Shown here: positions 1 to 8,491 of the stretch, piece after piece
How positions within the stretch are numbered: the first letter of the stretch is position 1
Layout: every line of letters starts with the position of its first letter
DNA from: Theionarchaea archaeon
GTDB taxonomy: Archaea; Methanobacteriota_B; Thermococci; Methanofastidiosales; SZ-28-30
Reading direction: 5' to 3'
Length of the DNA: 64,000 nt
Assembly (NCBI GenBank): GCA_018992685.1
Contig: JACVGT010000011.1
Coordinates: forward strand, 1-64,000
Notes under the pieces: model-generated
Database searches by the model: none
Seen by the model: only the letters and a program-made list of their open reading frames with translations
Told to the model about the DNA's origin: nothing
Translations under genes and position numbers: made by a program

Positions 1-6
1 ATTCTC

Positions 7-708
7 ATGAGAAAAGGACTCTCACCAATCATTGCTACCATGCTTCTCATAGCAATAGCTGTTGCTGTGGGCTCGGTTGTTTCTATATATGTAACGGGTC
101 ATGCATCAGATTATATGAACAAAGAAGGGCAGCGGAGAGAACGGATCTTGGATAAGGAGGGAGAATCACTGGAGCTGGTCCATGTGGAATCGGCAGGCGG
201 AAACGTTACTGTCACTGTTCAAAATAATGGAACAACGGACGTGGAAGTCACGTATATCACCCTGAATGAGACAGAATACAGTCAACTTTCTCCTTCCACC
301 ATGATCGATTATGGTGAATCTCAGGATATCACAGTTGCCTTTGCTGGTTCTGTTGTTTCAGTGGAACTTGGCAGCAGGCTGGGAAATGTTTTTGTCTTCA
401 ATGCACCCTCTCCACGAATCGAGATTATTAATTCCTTTTTCAATGCAGATAATAAATTGGTTACCTTCTCCGGCGAAGGATCAACAGACGACGGTAGGAT
501 TGTCCAGTGGACCTGGTGTTTCAGGTGGGATGAATCATCAGGGACATGTCTGGGTGGTTGTGACGGATCTGCATTCGCATCAGGATATGGAGAAGTGACC
601 AGTTATTCATATATCGGGTGTAGTGCAGGAACCTATGCTGTGAAGTTGACGGTGACAGATGACACAGGAATGACAGGTGAGGTCCTTGTTTATGTCAATA
701 TCCCATGA
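7..708 (+). CDS. Archaeal type IV pilin-like secreted protein with PKD-like C-terminus
   Basis: A 233-residue protein opening with MRKG followed by LSPIIATMLLIAIAVAVGSV, the charged-stub-plus-hydrophobic pattern of archaeal prepilins (class III signal peptide, cut by a prepilin peptidase after the glycine). The hydrophobic stretch (about residues 5-27) would be the pilus-assembly helix or a membrane anchor. Residues about 50-125 are beta-rich, and residues about 135-233 look like a PKD-type immunoglobulin fold (GSTDDGRIVQWTWCFRW followed by a YAVKLTVTDDTG strand). Four cysteines in the C-terminal part could form disulfides outside the cell. It is followed after 12 bases by a second protein of the same design, so the two are probably co-transcribed. 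The start lies six bases from the window edge, so upstream signals are not visible. The exact surface structure is unknown. Confidence 0.75.
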   Translation: MRKGLSPIIATMLLIAIAVAVGSVVSIYVTGHASDYMNKEGQRRERILDKEGESLELVHVESAGGNVTVTVQNNGTTDVEVTYITLNETEYSQLSPSTMIDYGESQDITVAFAGSVVSVELGSRLGNVFVFNAPSPRIEIINSFFNADNKLVTFSGEGSTDDGRIVQWTWCFRWDESSGTCLGGCDGSAFASGYGEVTSYSYIGCSAGTYAVKLTVTDDTGMTGEVLVYVNIP

Positions 709-720
709 GGTGAAGAAAGT

Positions 721-2610
721 ATGACCATGTCGTGGAAAAAACTGGTTAACAGAAAGGGAGTTTCTCCGGTGATCAGTTTTGTACTTATCATTGCAATATT
801 GTTATCAGTGTTCTCTCTGCTTTTCATGTGGAACCTCAGCCAGGAAGAGCTGAAGACACAAAGAGAGAGGGAAAGGATTCAACAGTTGAAACTGGTGGAG
901 GGTGAATCACTGGCTTTTCTGACTATTCCGTCGGGTTCTGATCCTTTTACCGTCTACAATAATGGAACGGTGGCCCCCGATATCCGGCATGTGTATGTGG
1001 ATGGCAGTGAGATAACAGGGTTTACAGTGGCTCAGGATACAGACAATCCAAGGAAATGGTTGATTTCTACCGGCAGCACCGTGACGACGTCAGCAAAGAT
1101 CGAGACGAGTTTGGGAAACATCTATTCGTACGCTGGACCCACTGCGGTGATTGATCTGCTGTCCTGGAGTGACCTCGATACCAAGGTCATTCTTGTTCTT
1201 GACGGGTCAAAGTCCAATGCTGTGGGAGCATCGATTTCCAGGTGGAACTGGACGTATTCGGAGGGTGGAACAGCCAGTGGGGCTCGAGTCCAGATAGAGG
1301 TCGACAAGCCTCCAGAAGGGAGCAGTGCCTCCCAGGTAATCATCACACTCACTGTTACTGACAGCACCGATATTTCGAATTCGCCCGCTGCCCGCACAGC
1401 AAGTACCTCAATTACCTTGAGCATTCCTCCTGAAGGAGAGACGAGTGGTGAAGGGGAAACTGGGTTTGGAGGAGAAGGTGCTCCCGGTGGCATTTTCATA
1501 TCACTGGGAGGGACTGGTGGAGGTACATCGGTCGCAGAAGGCCGTGTGATTGCTTTTAATATCAAGAATTTTTCAGGAAGAATGATTCCTTTGACTTCAT
1601 TAAGATTCTATGGCGTCAAGAATCCCTCGAATTATACAGTAGACCAGGTTTTCATTGCACCCCCTGGGGTGGAAATGACTGCAGACGATATGTACTACTT
1701 CGGGGTGACAATTGGAGATGGCGGAATCGCACAGTTCTCAAAGCCGTATTATATCGGAGACAGGGATGAAGCGCATATTGAGCTAAGAGCGAGCAGCGGT
1801 GCCAGACCCCAGGAAGGTCACATTTTCATGATCATTATGTATGATGCTTCTACTCCACAGAGCTACTATGTGGTGACGGTTCCCATCAGAACGGCAGATT
1901 ACACAGATGATGTTGAATTCGTGGTGACCGATACGTTTCATGTGACTGGTGATGGATTCATTCTGCAGGGAAAGTCACTTGATCTCAATAACAGACTGCT
2001 GATGTCAGTTGGAGTGGCCTTTTCCACACCGGCAAATTCAGGTGATCCCTGTGAAGACAGAATGCTTGAATTCAATGTGGCCGGGATTGCGTACTGGAAT
2101 GGCTCAATAGCTTCTGGGTCCACCATTTACCTGGGAACGGATACTGATGGGGACGGACAGGCTGACACAGGTGTAACATGGGATAATTCGCGTACGGTGC
2201 AGTTCGAATTCAACTTCAATGATGTTGCTCAGCGATTCTTCTATTTTGTCTATCGATTCGAAGATGGTACTTCAATCGCTCACAAAGTGCCGCGATTCAC
2301 TACTTCCCTGGCCGTAGGAGAAACAGAACGCAAAGAAATCAGCTCATCGACAGGTGGATCTGCCAGCTGGCTCATCGACATTGTTCAAATCGATGCACTG
2401 AACACACCATTGAACCTGAATGTGACCGGACTACCCTGTTTCTGTACTGCAACGTTCGTTCCGGGATCTCCTGTCAGCATGCCCAACACGGTGACCATGA
2501 CCATAGAAGTGTTGCCTGGTGCCCCCACGGGGTTGTACCCCCTCGTGATAACAGGAAACAACAATAACTGGGCAGACTCGTGCGTGGCGTTCTTGTACAT
2601 AGGAGCATGA
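721..2610 (+). CDS. Large archaeal pilin-like surface protein
   Basis: A 629-residue protein with a prepilin-type N-terminus: basic stub ending NRKG, then VSPVISFVLIIAILLSVFSL (about residues 14-35). A GAGGTGA Shine-Dalgarno at 707-713 lies seven bases before the ATG. After the anchor comes a short beta-rich domain like that of the preceding protein, then a PKD-like segment (about residues 140-235), a glycine-rich linker (about 238-262) and a long beta-rich extracellular region with acidic DTDGDGQADTG-type calcium-loop residues near residue 475. Such large pilin-domain proteins are probably surface adhesins or pseudopilin caps rather than major pilins. It shares the operon with the preceding pilin-like gene and the following propeller protein. 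Function is inferred from architecture only. Confidence 0.7.
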   Translation: MTMSWKKLVNRKGVSPVISFVLIIAILLSVFSLLFMWNLSQEELKTQRERERIQQLKLVEGESLAFLTIPSGSDPFTVYNNGTVAPDIRHVYVDGSEITGFTVAQDTDNPRKWLISTGSTVTTSAKIETSLGNIYSYAGPTAVIDLLSWSDLDTKVILVLDGSKSNAVGASISRWNWTYSEGGTASGARVQIEVDKPPEGSSASQVIITLTVTDSTDISNSPAARTASTSITLSIPPEGETSGEGETGFGGEGAPGGIFISLGGTGGGTSVAEGRVIAFNIKNFSGRMIPLTSLRFYGVKNPSNYTVDQVFIAPPGVEMTADDMYYFGVTIGDGGIAQFSKPYYIGDRDEAHIELRASSGARPQEGHIFMIIMYDASTPQSYYVVTVPIRTADYTDDVEFVVTDTFHVTGDGFILQGKSLDLNNRLLMSVGVAFSTPANSGDPCEDRMLEFNVAGIAYWNGSIASGSTIYLGTDTDGDGQADTGVTWDNSRTVQFEFNFNDVAQRFFYFVYRFEDGTSIAHKVPRFTTSLAVGETERKEISSSTGGSASWLIDIVQIDALNTPLNLNVTGLPCFCTATFVPGSPVSMPNTVTMTIEVLPGAPTGLYPLVITGNNNNWADSCVAFLYIGA

Positions 2611-2621
2611 GGAGAGTGACC

Positions 2622-4298
2622 ATGAGAAGAGCTGTGGCACTTGCAATGATTGGGTTCTTTCTTTTTTTTTCTTATCCAATCCTTAGCTGGTACGGACCTT
2701 ACATCGGGTTCGGGTCTGGCAGCGATGCTACTCATTGTCTGGTGCTGGGAGATGTAGACAAGGATGGTCTCGTGGACATTGTGGCAGGAAACTACGGAAC
2801 GCAGAATTTTGTGTACTACGGAAATGGCGACGGCACCTTTACGAGTAGTCACGCTTTTGGAACAGGGACTGACCTAACTCAAGAGGTTATCCTGTGTGAT
2901 GTAAATGGTGACAGCTGGCTGGACATTGTGGTGGGAAACAATCAGCAGCAAAACTACATATACCTTAATGATTTGGATGGGACTTTTGATACCACAGCAT
3001 ACCCATTCGGGACAGGATCAGACAACACCTATGCCATTGCATGCGGACTCGTCAACGGCGATGGATGGGTAGACCTTGTGTTGGGGAACCTTGGCCAGCA
3101 GAACTACGTCTACCTCAGTGACGGAACAGGCAATCCTTTTGATACCATTGTTCCCATTGCTTTTGGTCAGGGAGAGCCATTTTACAGCAGGACATGGGAC
3201 GTGGTGCTTGGAGACATGAACAACGATGGTGATCTGGATGTGGTGGTTGCCAATCACCAGCAATACAACTTTATATATTTGGGAGACGGAACAGGCAGCT
3301 TTGCCACGGGATATGGATTTGGAAGTCAGGAGGAGTTTACTCATTCTCTGGCTGTTGAGTTTATCAACAGCGATTCCTTTCTGGACGTAGTGGAAGGAAA
3401 CTATGATGGACAGAACAGGGTGTATTTGGGAGACGGAACAGGCAACGTAGGGACATCGTTCAATTTTGGTCCCGTGGATGACAGGACTCAAATAGTAACT
3501 CTGACAGATATTGATGGGGATACACACCTTGATGTACTGGTGGGAAATGGAGGAGATACACCTTTCCAGAACAGGGTCTATATAGGAGTGGGGGATGGTA
3601 CGTTCAGTGCCTCATACAATGTGGGCAGTCCTGATACGACGTGGGATGCGGCTTTTGGAGAGTTCAATGGTGATGGGCTTATTGACATCGCGGTGGCAAA
3701 TGAAGGACAGAACAAGATTTTCCTTAATTCCGAAACTACGATGGATAATCTAGCCAGTCTTTTTGACATTAATACATTCTTTGTAGCAGGAGATGCCGCT
3801 TACTGTACAGATGTTTTGGGTTCCTCAAAGATTGCCTTTGGATTGGGAAGAGGTGGTGCATCTCAGAATCCAGAGGGGAGAACAGATCTCATTCTGACTC
3901 AGACGGAACATGACGCCGGGAACCTGATCATTGTGGGAGGCCCAGCAGTCAATCCTCTGGCTACCGAATTTGATAGCATTTTTGGGATTACGTACACCTT
4001 TGTGGAAAATGTGAGTTTTGAGATTCAGTGCGAAGGATACACCATATTCCTGGATATCGCCAATGACTATCCTCAGGAAGACATTTGCATTGTGTACATA
4101 GGAGAGCACAACGGAAGGAACATCATGCTGGTATGGGGATACGGGTGGTTTGGCACGTACGCAGGATCAGCTTATATTGGTGAAATCAGTAACTGGGCTG
4201 TGGAGCAGGGGTTTCACATGCTCATGATCAGGTGGAATGATCTTAATATGGATGGACTCATTCAATCTGGCGAAATAACAGTGCAGGACCGGAATTGA
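2622..4298 (+). CDS. Secreted FG-GAP/VCBS beta-propeller protein
   Basis: A 558-residue protein. The start at 2622 is preferred because GGAG at 2611-2614 lies seven bases upstream; an earlier in-frame ATG at 2607 overlaps the stop of the preceding gene. Residues 1-25 form a signal peptide or anchor (MRRAVALAMIGFFLFFSYPI). From about residue 30 to 370 there are seven or so repeats of about 50 residues with the FG-GAP signature: a GD.D.DG.LDIVVGN calcium-binding loop, then NFVYLGDGTGSF. These fold as an integrin-type seven-bladed propeller. The C-terminal 190 residues are a different beta-rich domain of unknown role. Co-transcription with two pilin-like proteins suggests a cell-surface adhesive complex. 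Confidence 0.75.
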   Translation: MRRAVALAMIGFFLFFSYPILSWYGPYIGFGSGSDATHCLVLGDVDKDGLVDIVAGNYGTQNFVYYGNGDGTFTSSHAFGTGTDLTQEVILCDVNGDSWLDIVVGNNQQQNYIYLNDLDGTFDTTAYPFGTGSDNTYAIACGLVNGDGWVDLVLGNLGQQNYVYLSDGTGNPFDTIVPIAFGQGEPFYSRTWDVVLGDMNNDGDLDVVVANHQQYNFIYLGDGTGSFATGYGFGSQEEFTHSLAVEFINSDSFLDVVEGNYDGQNRVYLGDGTGNVGTSFNFGPVDDRTQIVTLTDIDGDTHLDVLVGNGGDTPFQNRVYIGVGDGTFSASYNVGSPDTTWDAAFGEFNGDGLIDIAVANEGQNKIFLNSETTMDNLASLFDINTFFVAGDAAYCTDVLGSSKIAFGLGRGGASQNPEGRTDLILTQTEHDAGNLIIVGGPAVNPLATEFDSIFGITYTFVENVSFEIQCEGYTIFLDIANDYPQEDICIVYIGEHNGRNIMLVWGYGWFGTYAGSAYIGEISNWAVEQGFHMLMIRWNDLNMDGLIQSGEITVQDRN

Positions 4299-4385
4299 TC
4301 GTTGTCCCTGCGTCGTGTGAGACGGCCTGTGCAGGACTCACTTGGTAGGCTCATACCTTCGTGTCGTTGCTTCACTTCGAGAGAA

Positions 4386-5006
4386 TCAAAGGAGATTCAG
4401 GATATCTTTCAGGCTGTTCAAGACGAAATCAGACGTTTTCATGATAGTCTCATCCCTCGGGTTGTAGGCCAGTCTAAGACCCACTAGTTTAAACAATGAC
4501 ACATCTGGAGCTGCATCTCCCACTGCTGCAAACTCACGAGGAGGAATGGACAGTCTTTGTGACAACCTGCTGATCACCACGTCTTTTTTGTGCGGTTCTA
4601 CATGCATGACTCCCTTCAGCTGTCCGTTCACACAAATCAGATCATTCGCGTGCACCAGTGATGGGTCGATTCCCAGTTGTTGGCCTATCATGTGGGCCAG
4701 AATACTGACTCCCGAGGAAATGATGCAGGGGATTATGTTTCTATCTTTCAGAGCAGCAACAACCATCCCTGCGTGTGGTTCCAAGGTGAAGGCAGAAAGC
4801 CCCCGGTAAACATCTGCAAGAGTCGGAGAATTCCACAGTGAAATATCACGTTCCATCCAGGTTTCGTAGTTGATGTAATTGCTGAAATAGGCATTCCTAT
4901 GGTCCATGATCTTCTCTCTATCTGCCTGGAAATATGTATGAAGCAGTTCCCAGGAGGATTCCGAGATGAGCGTGCCGTCCATGTCAAATGCTACTACACG
5001 TATCAC
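4386..5006 (-). CDS. HAD-superfamily phosphatase, phosphoserine phosphatase-like
   Basis: A 206-residue HAD hydrolase of the phosphoserine phosphatase-like group. Motif I is FDMDGTL (D8 nucleophile, D10 acid/base) almost at the N-terminus, motif II is IISSG, the lysine lies in HKKDVV and motif III is VGDAAPDVSLF. The residues between motifs I and II form a helical cap. I place the start at a GTG at 5006, because longer readings would run back into the end of the upstream gene (stop at 5011-5013) and HAD proteins normally begin just before DxDGT. The gene is the second in a minus-strand operon after a PPP-family phosphatase. Substrate is not determinable; phosphoserine or another small phosphomonoester is likely. 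Confidence 0.75.
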   Translation of the reverse strand: MIRVVAFDMDGTLISESSWELLHTYFQADREKIMDHRNAYFSNYINYETWMERDISLWNSPTLADVYRGLSAFTLEPHAGMVVAALKDRNIIPCIISSGVSILAHMIGQQLGIDPSLVHANDLICVNGQLKGVMHVEPHKKDVVISRLSQRLSIPPREFAAVGDAAPDVSLFKLVGLRLAYNPRDETIMKTSDFVLNSLKDILNLL

Positions 5007-5010
5007 GACG

Positions 5011-5901
5011 TCAACCCCTTCCAGTATCAGTGCTTTGACCAACCTCCACGTCCATGAGTGATAGTTTTCCATCCCCTGATAGATAGGCAATCTTTGCCCT
5101 GTTACCCATTTCATAGTCAGGGCTTGAGAAAATGCTCAGCAGTCTGTCATCGAAAAAGTATTTGTACCCCTCACTGAAGACTTCGTGTCCTCTCACTACT
5201 CCATCAACATGGTGGGTTTCCAGGAAGTCAGTGAACACTTTTTCTCCGTATGTGTAGTGAATTCCCCTCGCCCAGTTAAATTCAAACCCGGGATGACGTT
5301 CAGAAGGATCATTCCACAATATCTGTCCCAAGATCATGGTGTCTACGTTCAAATCCCCTTTTTTGAGGTCAGCAATCTCCTGTAGCCTGGATATTCCTTT
5401 CGGTATCCCCCCATGGAGCAGGAGAATTCGCTTAAACAGGAGGGCAGGTGAAAAGTACGAGAAGAGAACATTATACTCGTTGTACATCTTTTTGGCCTGC
5501 AGTTGGAATCGTTCCCTACATGCCGAAGAAAATCCATAATATGAATTGACAGAGGGCGTTTCATGGTTTCCTCTCAGCAAAAACACTCTATCCGGAAACA
5601 ACACTTTCATTGCCAAGACGAAATTGATGGTTTCAAGTTGCTGCGATCCCCTGTCCACATAATCACCGAGAAATATGATGTTTGCAGCCTTTTTCTTTTT
5701 CCATACGCGATATATGTATTTTAATGCCTCGAAATCCCCGTGAAGATCTCCTACGACATACGAAGGCCCTGCTTCCACCTTAATGAGGGAAGGCTCATTT
5801 TCTACCAGAGGTCTCACCTTCTGAATGAGTTCTCTCATCTGAGGCACAGTGGTAGTCATGAAACTATCTGGCTCTGCCACAGTGTGCGCTGCAACACTCA
5901 T
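5011..5901 (-). CDS. PPP-family serine/threonine protein phosphatase
   Basis: A 296-residue metallophosphoesterase with the full PPP signature: GDLHGD (residues 51-56), GDYVDRG (79-85) and RGNHE (110-114), followed by further His ligands in LLHGG and VVRGHE. These bind two metal ions and hydrolyse phosphoserine and phosphothreonine, as in archaeal PP1/PP2A-type enzymes. The length matches the single-domain family and no membrane segment is present, so it should be cytoplasmic. An internal methionine (residue 15) is an alternative start. The gene lies four bases before the HAD phosphatase, implying translational coupling. A TATA-like element (CGTTTAAGTC on the minus strand, near 5921-5931) precedes it. 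Confidence 0.85.
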   Translation of the reverse strand: MSVAAHTVAEPDSFMTTTVPQMRELIQKVRPLVENEPSLIKVEAGPSYVVGDLHGDFEALKYIYRVWKKKKAANIIFLGDYVDRGSQQLETINFVLAMKVLFPDRVFLLRGNHETPSVNSYYGFSSACRERFQLQAKKMYNEYNVLFSYFSPALLFKRILLLHGGIPKGISRLQEIADLKKGDLNVDTMILGQILWNDPSERHPGFEFNWARGIHYTYGEKVFTDFLETHHVDGVVRGHEVFSEGYKYFFDDRLLSIFSSPDYEMGNRAKIAYLSGDGKLSLMDVEVGQSTDTGRG

Positions 5902-5959
5902 TGTTTGACGGACTCATCAGGACTTAAACGTCTTTCTGCTGTCCTCTGCCTGGGCTGCA

Positions 5960-6784
5960 TCAATCGACAATTGATTCCCTGACAGCCATGGCCGCACCGA
6001 TGGCTGTAGCATACTCGCCGTACTTCGGGACAAAGAACTTCATTTCAAACATCTTGCCCCTGTCTTTCATGATGTCCACCAGTTTTTTTACTCGTATGAG
6101 CTTCCCTGTGAGTACAATGTTCCTCTGGTCACAGGAGCGAGCGGCAAACACACTCAACACAAGCAGGGTTTCTGCAATCAAATTGATTATGGCCAGCGCT
6201 CTATCTGAATCGGAAGAGTCTTCACTGAACTTACCAAAATTGGAGGCAGTAGCGTCTGTGGGGAGCGCACCCACTGGGCCTCCTGCTATGTCTCCCACCG
6301 TCAAGTCCACATTCCTCAGATTCCCTTTGTCGGCCAAAGTTTCCAGAGTTCTGAGCGTGTTGATGTTCAGCATGTGTTTGGCAAGTCCCATGAGGCATCC
6401 TCCTCCCACTCCAGTTCCCCCCACGTGGGTGATCTTCGTGTCCTTCACTGATACAAAAGGCGTTCCTGTCCCCATGGAAACCACCAGTGCCTCGTCCAGA
6501 CCAGCCAGAGTTCTTCCACCAATGCCAATTGCTGAAATCTCATCAATCTTCTTGAGGGGAATGCCCAGGATTGCATTGTCAAGAGAAGCGGCGCCTCCTC
6601 CAGTAGCCACAATCGTCTCAATGTCTGAGAGCGTGGAGCCCAGTGTGGTAATCAGTTTACCCAGTGCACCCGATGCGGCCGCCACTGGATCTGATGCTGT
6701 GATGCTGATCACACGTATCACGTTCTTCCCCTTGATAGCGACTGCATCTGTGGTGGTTCCTCCGATATCGATTCCTACGATCAT
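5960..6784 (-). CDS. Type II pantothenate kinase-like protein (ASKHA fold)
   Basis: A 274-residue acetate-kinase/sugar-kinase/Hsp70-fold protein. It begins with the phosphate-1 loop GIDIGGTTTDAVAI and contains SMGTGTPF, VGGTGVGGG and a C-terminal IGAAMAV segment, the pattern of eukaryotic-like and staphylococcal type II pantothenate kinases (Fumble family). The reaction would be ATP-dependent phosphorylation of pantothenate, the first step of CoA synthesis from pantothenate. Most archaea instead use pantoate kinase plus phosphopantothenate synthetase, so this is unusual. The next gene upstream on the same strand is the archaeal phosphopantetheine adenylyltransferase, which supports a CoA role. 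A TATA box at 6804-6816 implies a nearly leaderless transcript. Another ASKHA kinase with a different substrate remains possible. Confidence 0.7.
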   Translation of the reverse strand: MIVGIDIGGTTTDAVAIKGKNVIRVISITASDPVAAASGALGKLITTLGSTLSDIETIVATGGGAASLDNAILGIPLKKIDEISAIGIGGRTLAGLDEALVVSMGTGTPFVSVKDTKITHVGGTGVGGGCLMGLAKHMLNINTLRTLETLADKGNLRNVDLTVGDIAGGPVGALPTDATASNFGKFSEDSSDSDRALAIINLIAETLLVLSVFAARSCDQRNIVLTGKLIRVKKLVDIMKDRGKMFEMKFFVPKYGEYATAIGAAMAVRESIVD

Positions 6785-6983
6785 TGTGCTTTTCTCTTCA
6801 GTTCCCTATATAAAGGTAACCATACTACTTCTTGAGCAACACCATGGACTGATTCTGTTCGAGAGAAAAGAGTCTCGTCTGATTTTTGTGATTTTTTTTA
6901 GTTATGAGGACATGTTGTACAAATCCTGTACCCTGTAGAGAGCTCACAGATTGCTGAACATATCCACCTGGACAAAGATCATA

Positions 6984-7424
6984 TCAGCTGCTTTTCAGTG
7001 ATTTTCGTATTCTCGTGGAAGATATTATGCCTTCCTCATCTCTCAGTAGAGGAATTTCAATAATCTGCAGTTCTCTCCATCCTTTTTCTCTTCTTATTCT
7101 GTTGATCTCTTCTGCGTTCTTTCGTACTTCTGGTGTAACTATGATAGCATCAATGTCTTCAATATCATCTGCAAATCCAATCTTCTCCCTGATTTTCTTT
7201 ATAATGTAATCTGTCCCATAGGAATACCCAAGGCTGGCGAGATATTCTTTCAGGTCTTTCTTTCGTTTTTCATACCTGTAAATTTTCTCAGCATGGGGTT
7301 TGTGAATGATCATGTCATCTGAGCATAACCCGATGAATACATATCCTCTCTCGAAGGCTTCCTTCAGAAAGTAGTGATGGCCCTGGTGAAGATGATCAAA
7401 AGTACCAGATGCAATGATTTTCAT
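6984..7424 (-). CDS. coaD: Phosphopantetheine adenylyltransferase, archaeal type
   Basis: A 146-residue nucleotidyltransferase of the archaeal/eukaryotic PPAT family. The N-terminal ASGTFDHLHQGHHYFL carries the xxGH nucleotide-binding motif and the C-terminal ISSTRIR is the second adenylate-binding signature. It transfers AMP to 4'-phosphopantetheine to make dephospho-CoA. The length fits the family, and the ATG at 7424 is the natural start, with a TATA-like element at 7443-7454. It lies 199 bases upstream of the type II pantothenate kinase-like gene on the same strand, and each has its own TATA box, so the pair shares a pathway but may not share a transcript. Confidence 0.85.
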   Translation of the reverse strand: MKIIASGTFDHLHQGHHYFLKEAFERGYVFIGLCSDDMIIHKPHAEKIYRYEKRKKDLKEYLASLGYSYGTDYIIKKIREKIGFADDIEDIDAIIVTPEVRKNAEEINRIRREKGWRELQIIEIPLLRDEEGIISSTRIRKSLKSS

Positions 7425-7490
7425 GTAACAGCCAACTCATACGCATACTTAAGCATTTTTGTGCTCCTTCAGTCTGAAAAAGCTTATGCG

Positions 7491-8210
7491 CTACTTGGCC
7501 ACATACAGGACAATTCCCTTCTCTTTCACGATTTCAAAAGGAATATTCTTTAGGGAGTGTGAGGTTCCTCTCATCTTTCTGACACGTAAGAATCGCTTCA
7601 AGTCTGAAACCTCTTCTTCCAGGGACAGTACAACGATGCCCCGGGCCAGGAACTCTTCAATACCATATCTCGACACCAAGAAGGGTTCTAGGCTTTCTGT
7701 GATCATGAGTGATGTCAATCCAATCTCGAGAAGCAGTGCACTGAGTCTGAATAACGCCCCACGGAACTCATTACTTTCTCCAACCCTCAACATGAGAGAA
7801 GGGATAGAGTCAAGGACAAGCCTTCTTGCCCCAATTCTGGTAGCGGCACGATGGATGTCCAGAACCAATGCATCGATTTCGAAATTGCTTCCAATGCGAA
7901 GCTCACTGCCCTCAGGGGCCCCCATCCGTAGAGAAGCTGCATCGATAATCATGAGTTTTCCATTTCGCTGGTGTTCTGAAAGATCCCATCCTAGTCCAAG
8001 CATTTCATCCTGAAGATCACATGTCCGTTCCTCTAACGTGATGAGGATACCGGGTTCATTTTTCTCCACAATCCCCGACTGAAGGAACTGGGTACAGAAG
8101 ATAGTCTTTCCTGTGCCTGAACTGCCGCACACGAGGACAGTGGTTCCCCTTGGGTAACCGCCTCCGATGATGGTATCCAGGCCTGGAATGCCAGTTGTTA
8201 CTCTCTCCAC
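7491..8210 (-). CDS. Single-domain KaiC-like RecA-superfamily ATPase
   Basis: A 239-residue single KaiC domain. Walker A is GSSGTGKT (residues 29-36), a catalytic glutamate pair is in LEER, Walker B is LVLDS, and a late RKMRGTSH motif is typical of archaeal KaiC-like proteins. These are hexameric ATPases linked to signal transduction rather than to recombination. It is a close paralogue of the protein at 43542-44273; both share ISRYG or VSRYG, EEF and RVRKMRGT blocks. The ATG at 8210 lies about 25 bases from a CCTTATAAAGG element, so the mRNA is probably leaderless. It is divergent from a multi-sensor DUF835 protein, which suggests the two act together. Confidence 0.8.
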   Translation of the reverse strand: MERVTTGIPGLDTIIGGGYPRGTTVLVCGSSGTGKTIFCTQFLQSGIVEKNEPGILITLEERTCDLQDEMLGLGWDLSEHQRNGKLMIIDAASLRMGAPEGSELRIGSNFEIDALVLDIHRAATRIGARRLVLDSIPSLMLRVGESNEFRGALFRLSALLLEIGLTSLMITESLEPFLVSRYGIEEFLARGIVVLSLEEEVSDLKRFLRVRKMRGTSHSLKNIPFEIVKEKGIVLYVAK

Positions 8211-8230
8211 GGCTCCTGTTGTTTCTTATC

Positions 8231-8240
8231 CTTTATAAGG
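8231..8240 (-). promoter_or_regulatory. TATA box for the KaiC-like gene
   Basis: CCTTATAAAGG on the minus strand lies about 25 bases before the ATG at 8210, the spacing expected when transcription starts at the start codon itself. Confidence 0.6.
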
Positions 8241-8459
8241 TTTGACATCGGACAACTCTCTCTTTGCTTAGTTTTTCAAAACAAAAGTGAGGCCTTATCG
8301 AGAAATAGAGACAATTCATAGAATTTCAGACCACGGCCTGTGTCTCAGACTACGCAGTGGATGTAAATCCCCGGGGCAAGATACTGGAAAACACTCTCTG
8401 TCCCTCTTTCATGTACCTCCATTTTGCAGTGGATCTCTGATCCAGTGTATGCGGGGAAA

Positions 8460-8470
8460 GCTATATATAA
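8460..8470 (+). promoter_or_regulatory. TATA box for the DUF835 sensor gene
   Basis: GCTATATATAACC is centred about 26 bases before the ATG at 8492, implying a leaderless transcript. The 8211-8491 interval otherwise holds only the divergent promoter of the KaiC-like gene and no convincing gene. Confidence 0.6.
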
Positions 8471-8491
8471 CCTACTCGGAAAAAGAAGAGC

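Noticed and set aside
4302..4487. 61-codon plus-strand frame after the FG-GAP gene
   Set aside because: It mostly lies opposite the C-terminus of the HAD phosphatase and has no ribosome site or motif.
5988..6938. Long plus-strand frame opposite the pantothenate kinase-like gene
   Set aside because: It is antisense to a protein with clear kinase motifs; its own translation is low-complexity Ser/Pro-rich with no domain, as expected of a shadow frame.
8211..8491. Possible tRNA or small RNA in the KaiC/sensor intergenic region
   Set aside because: No T-arm (GGTTCGAATCC-like) sequence or acceptor pairing was found; the region is explained by two divergent promoters and a frame without support.
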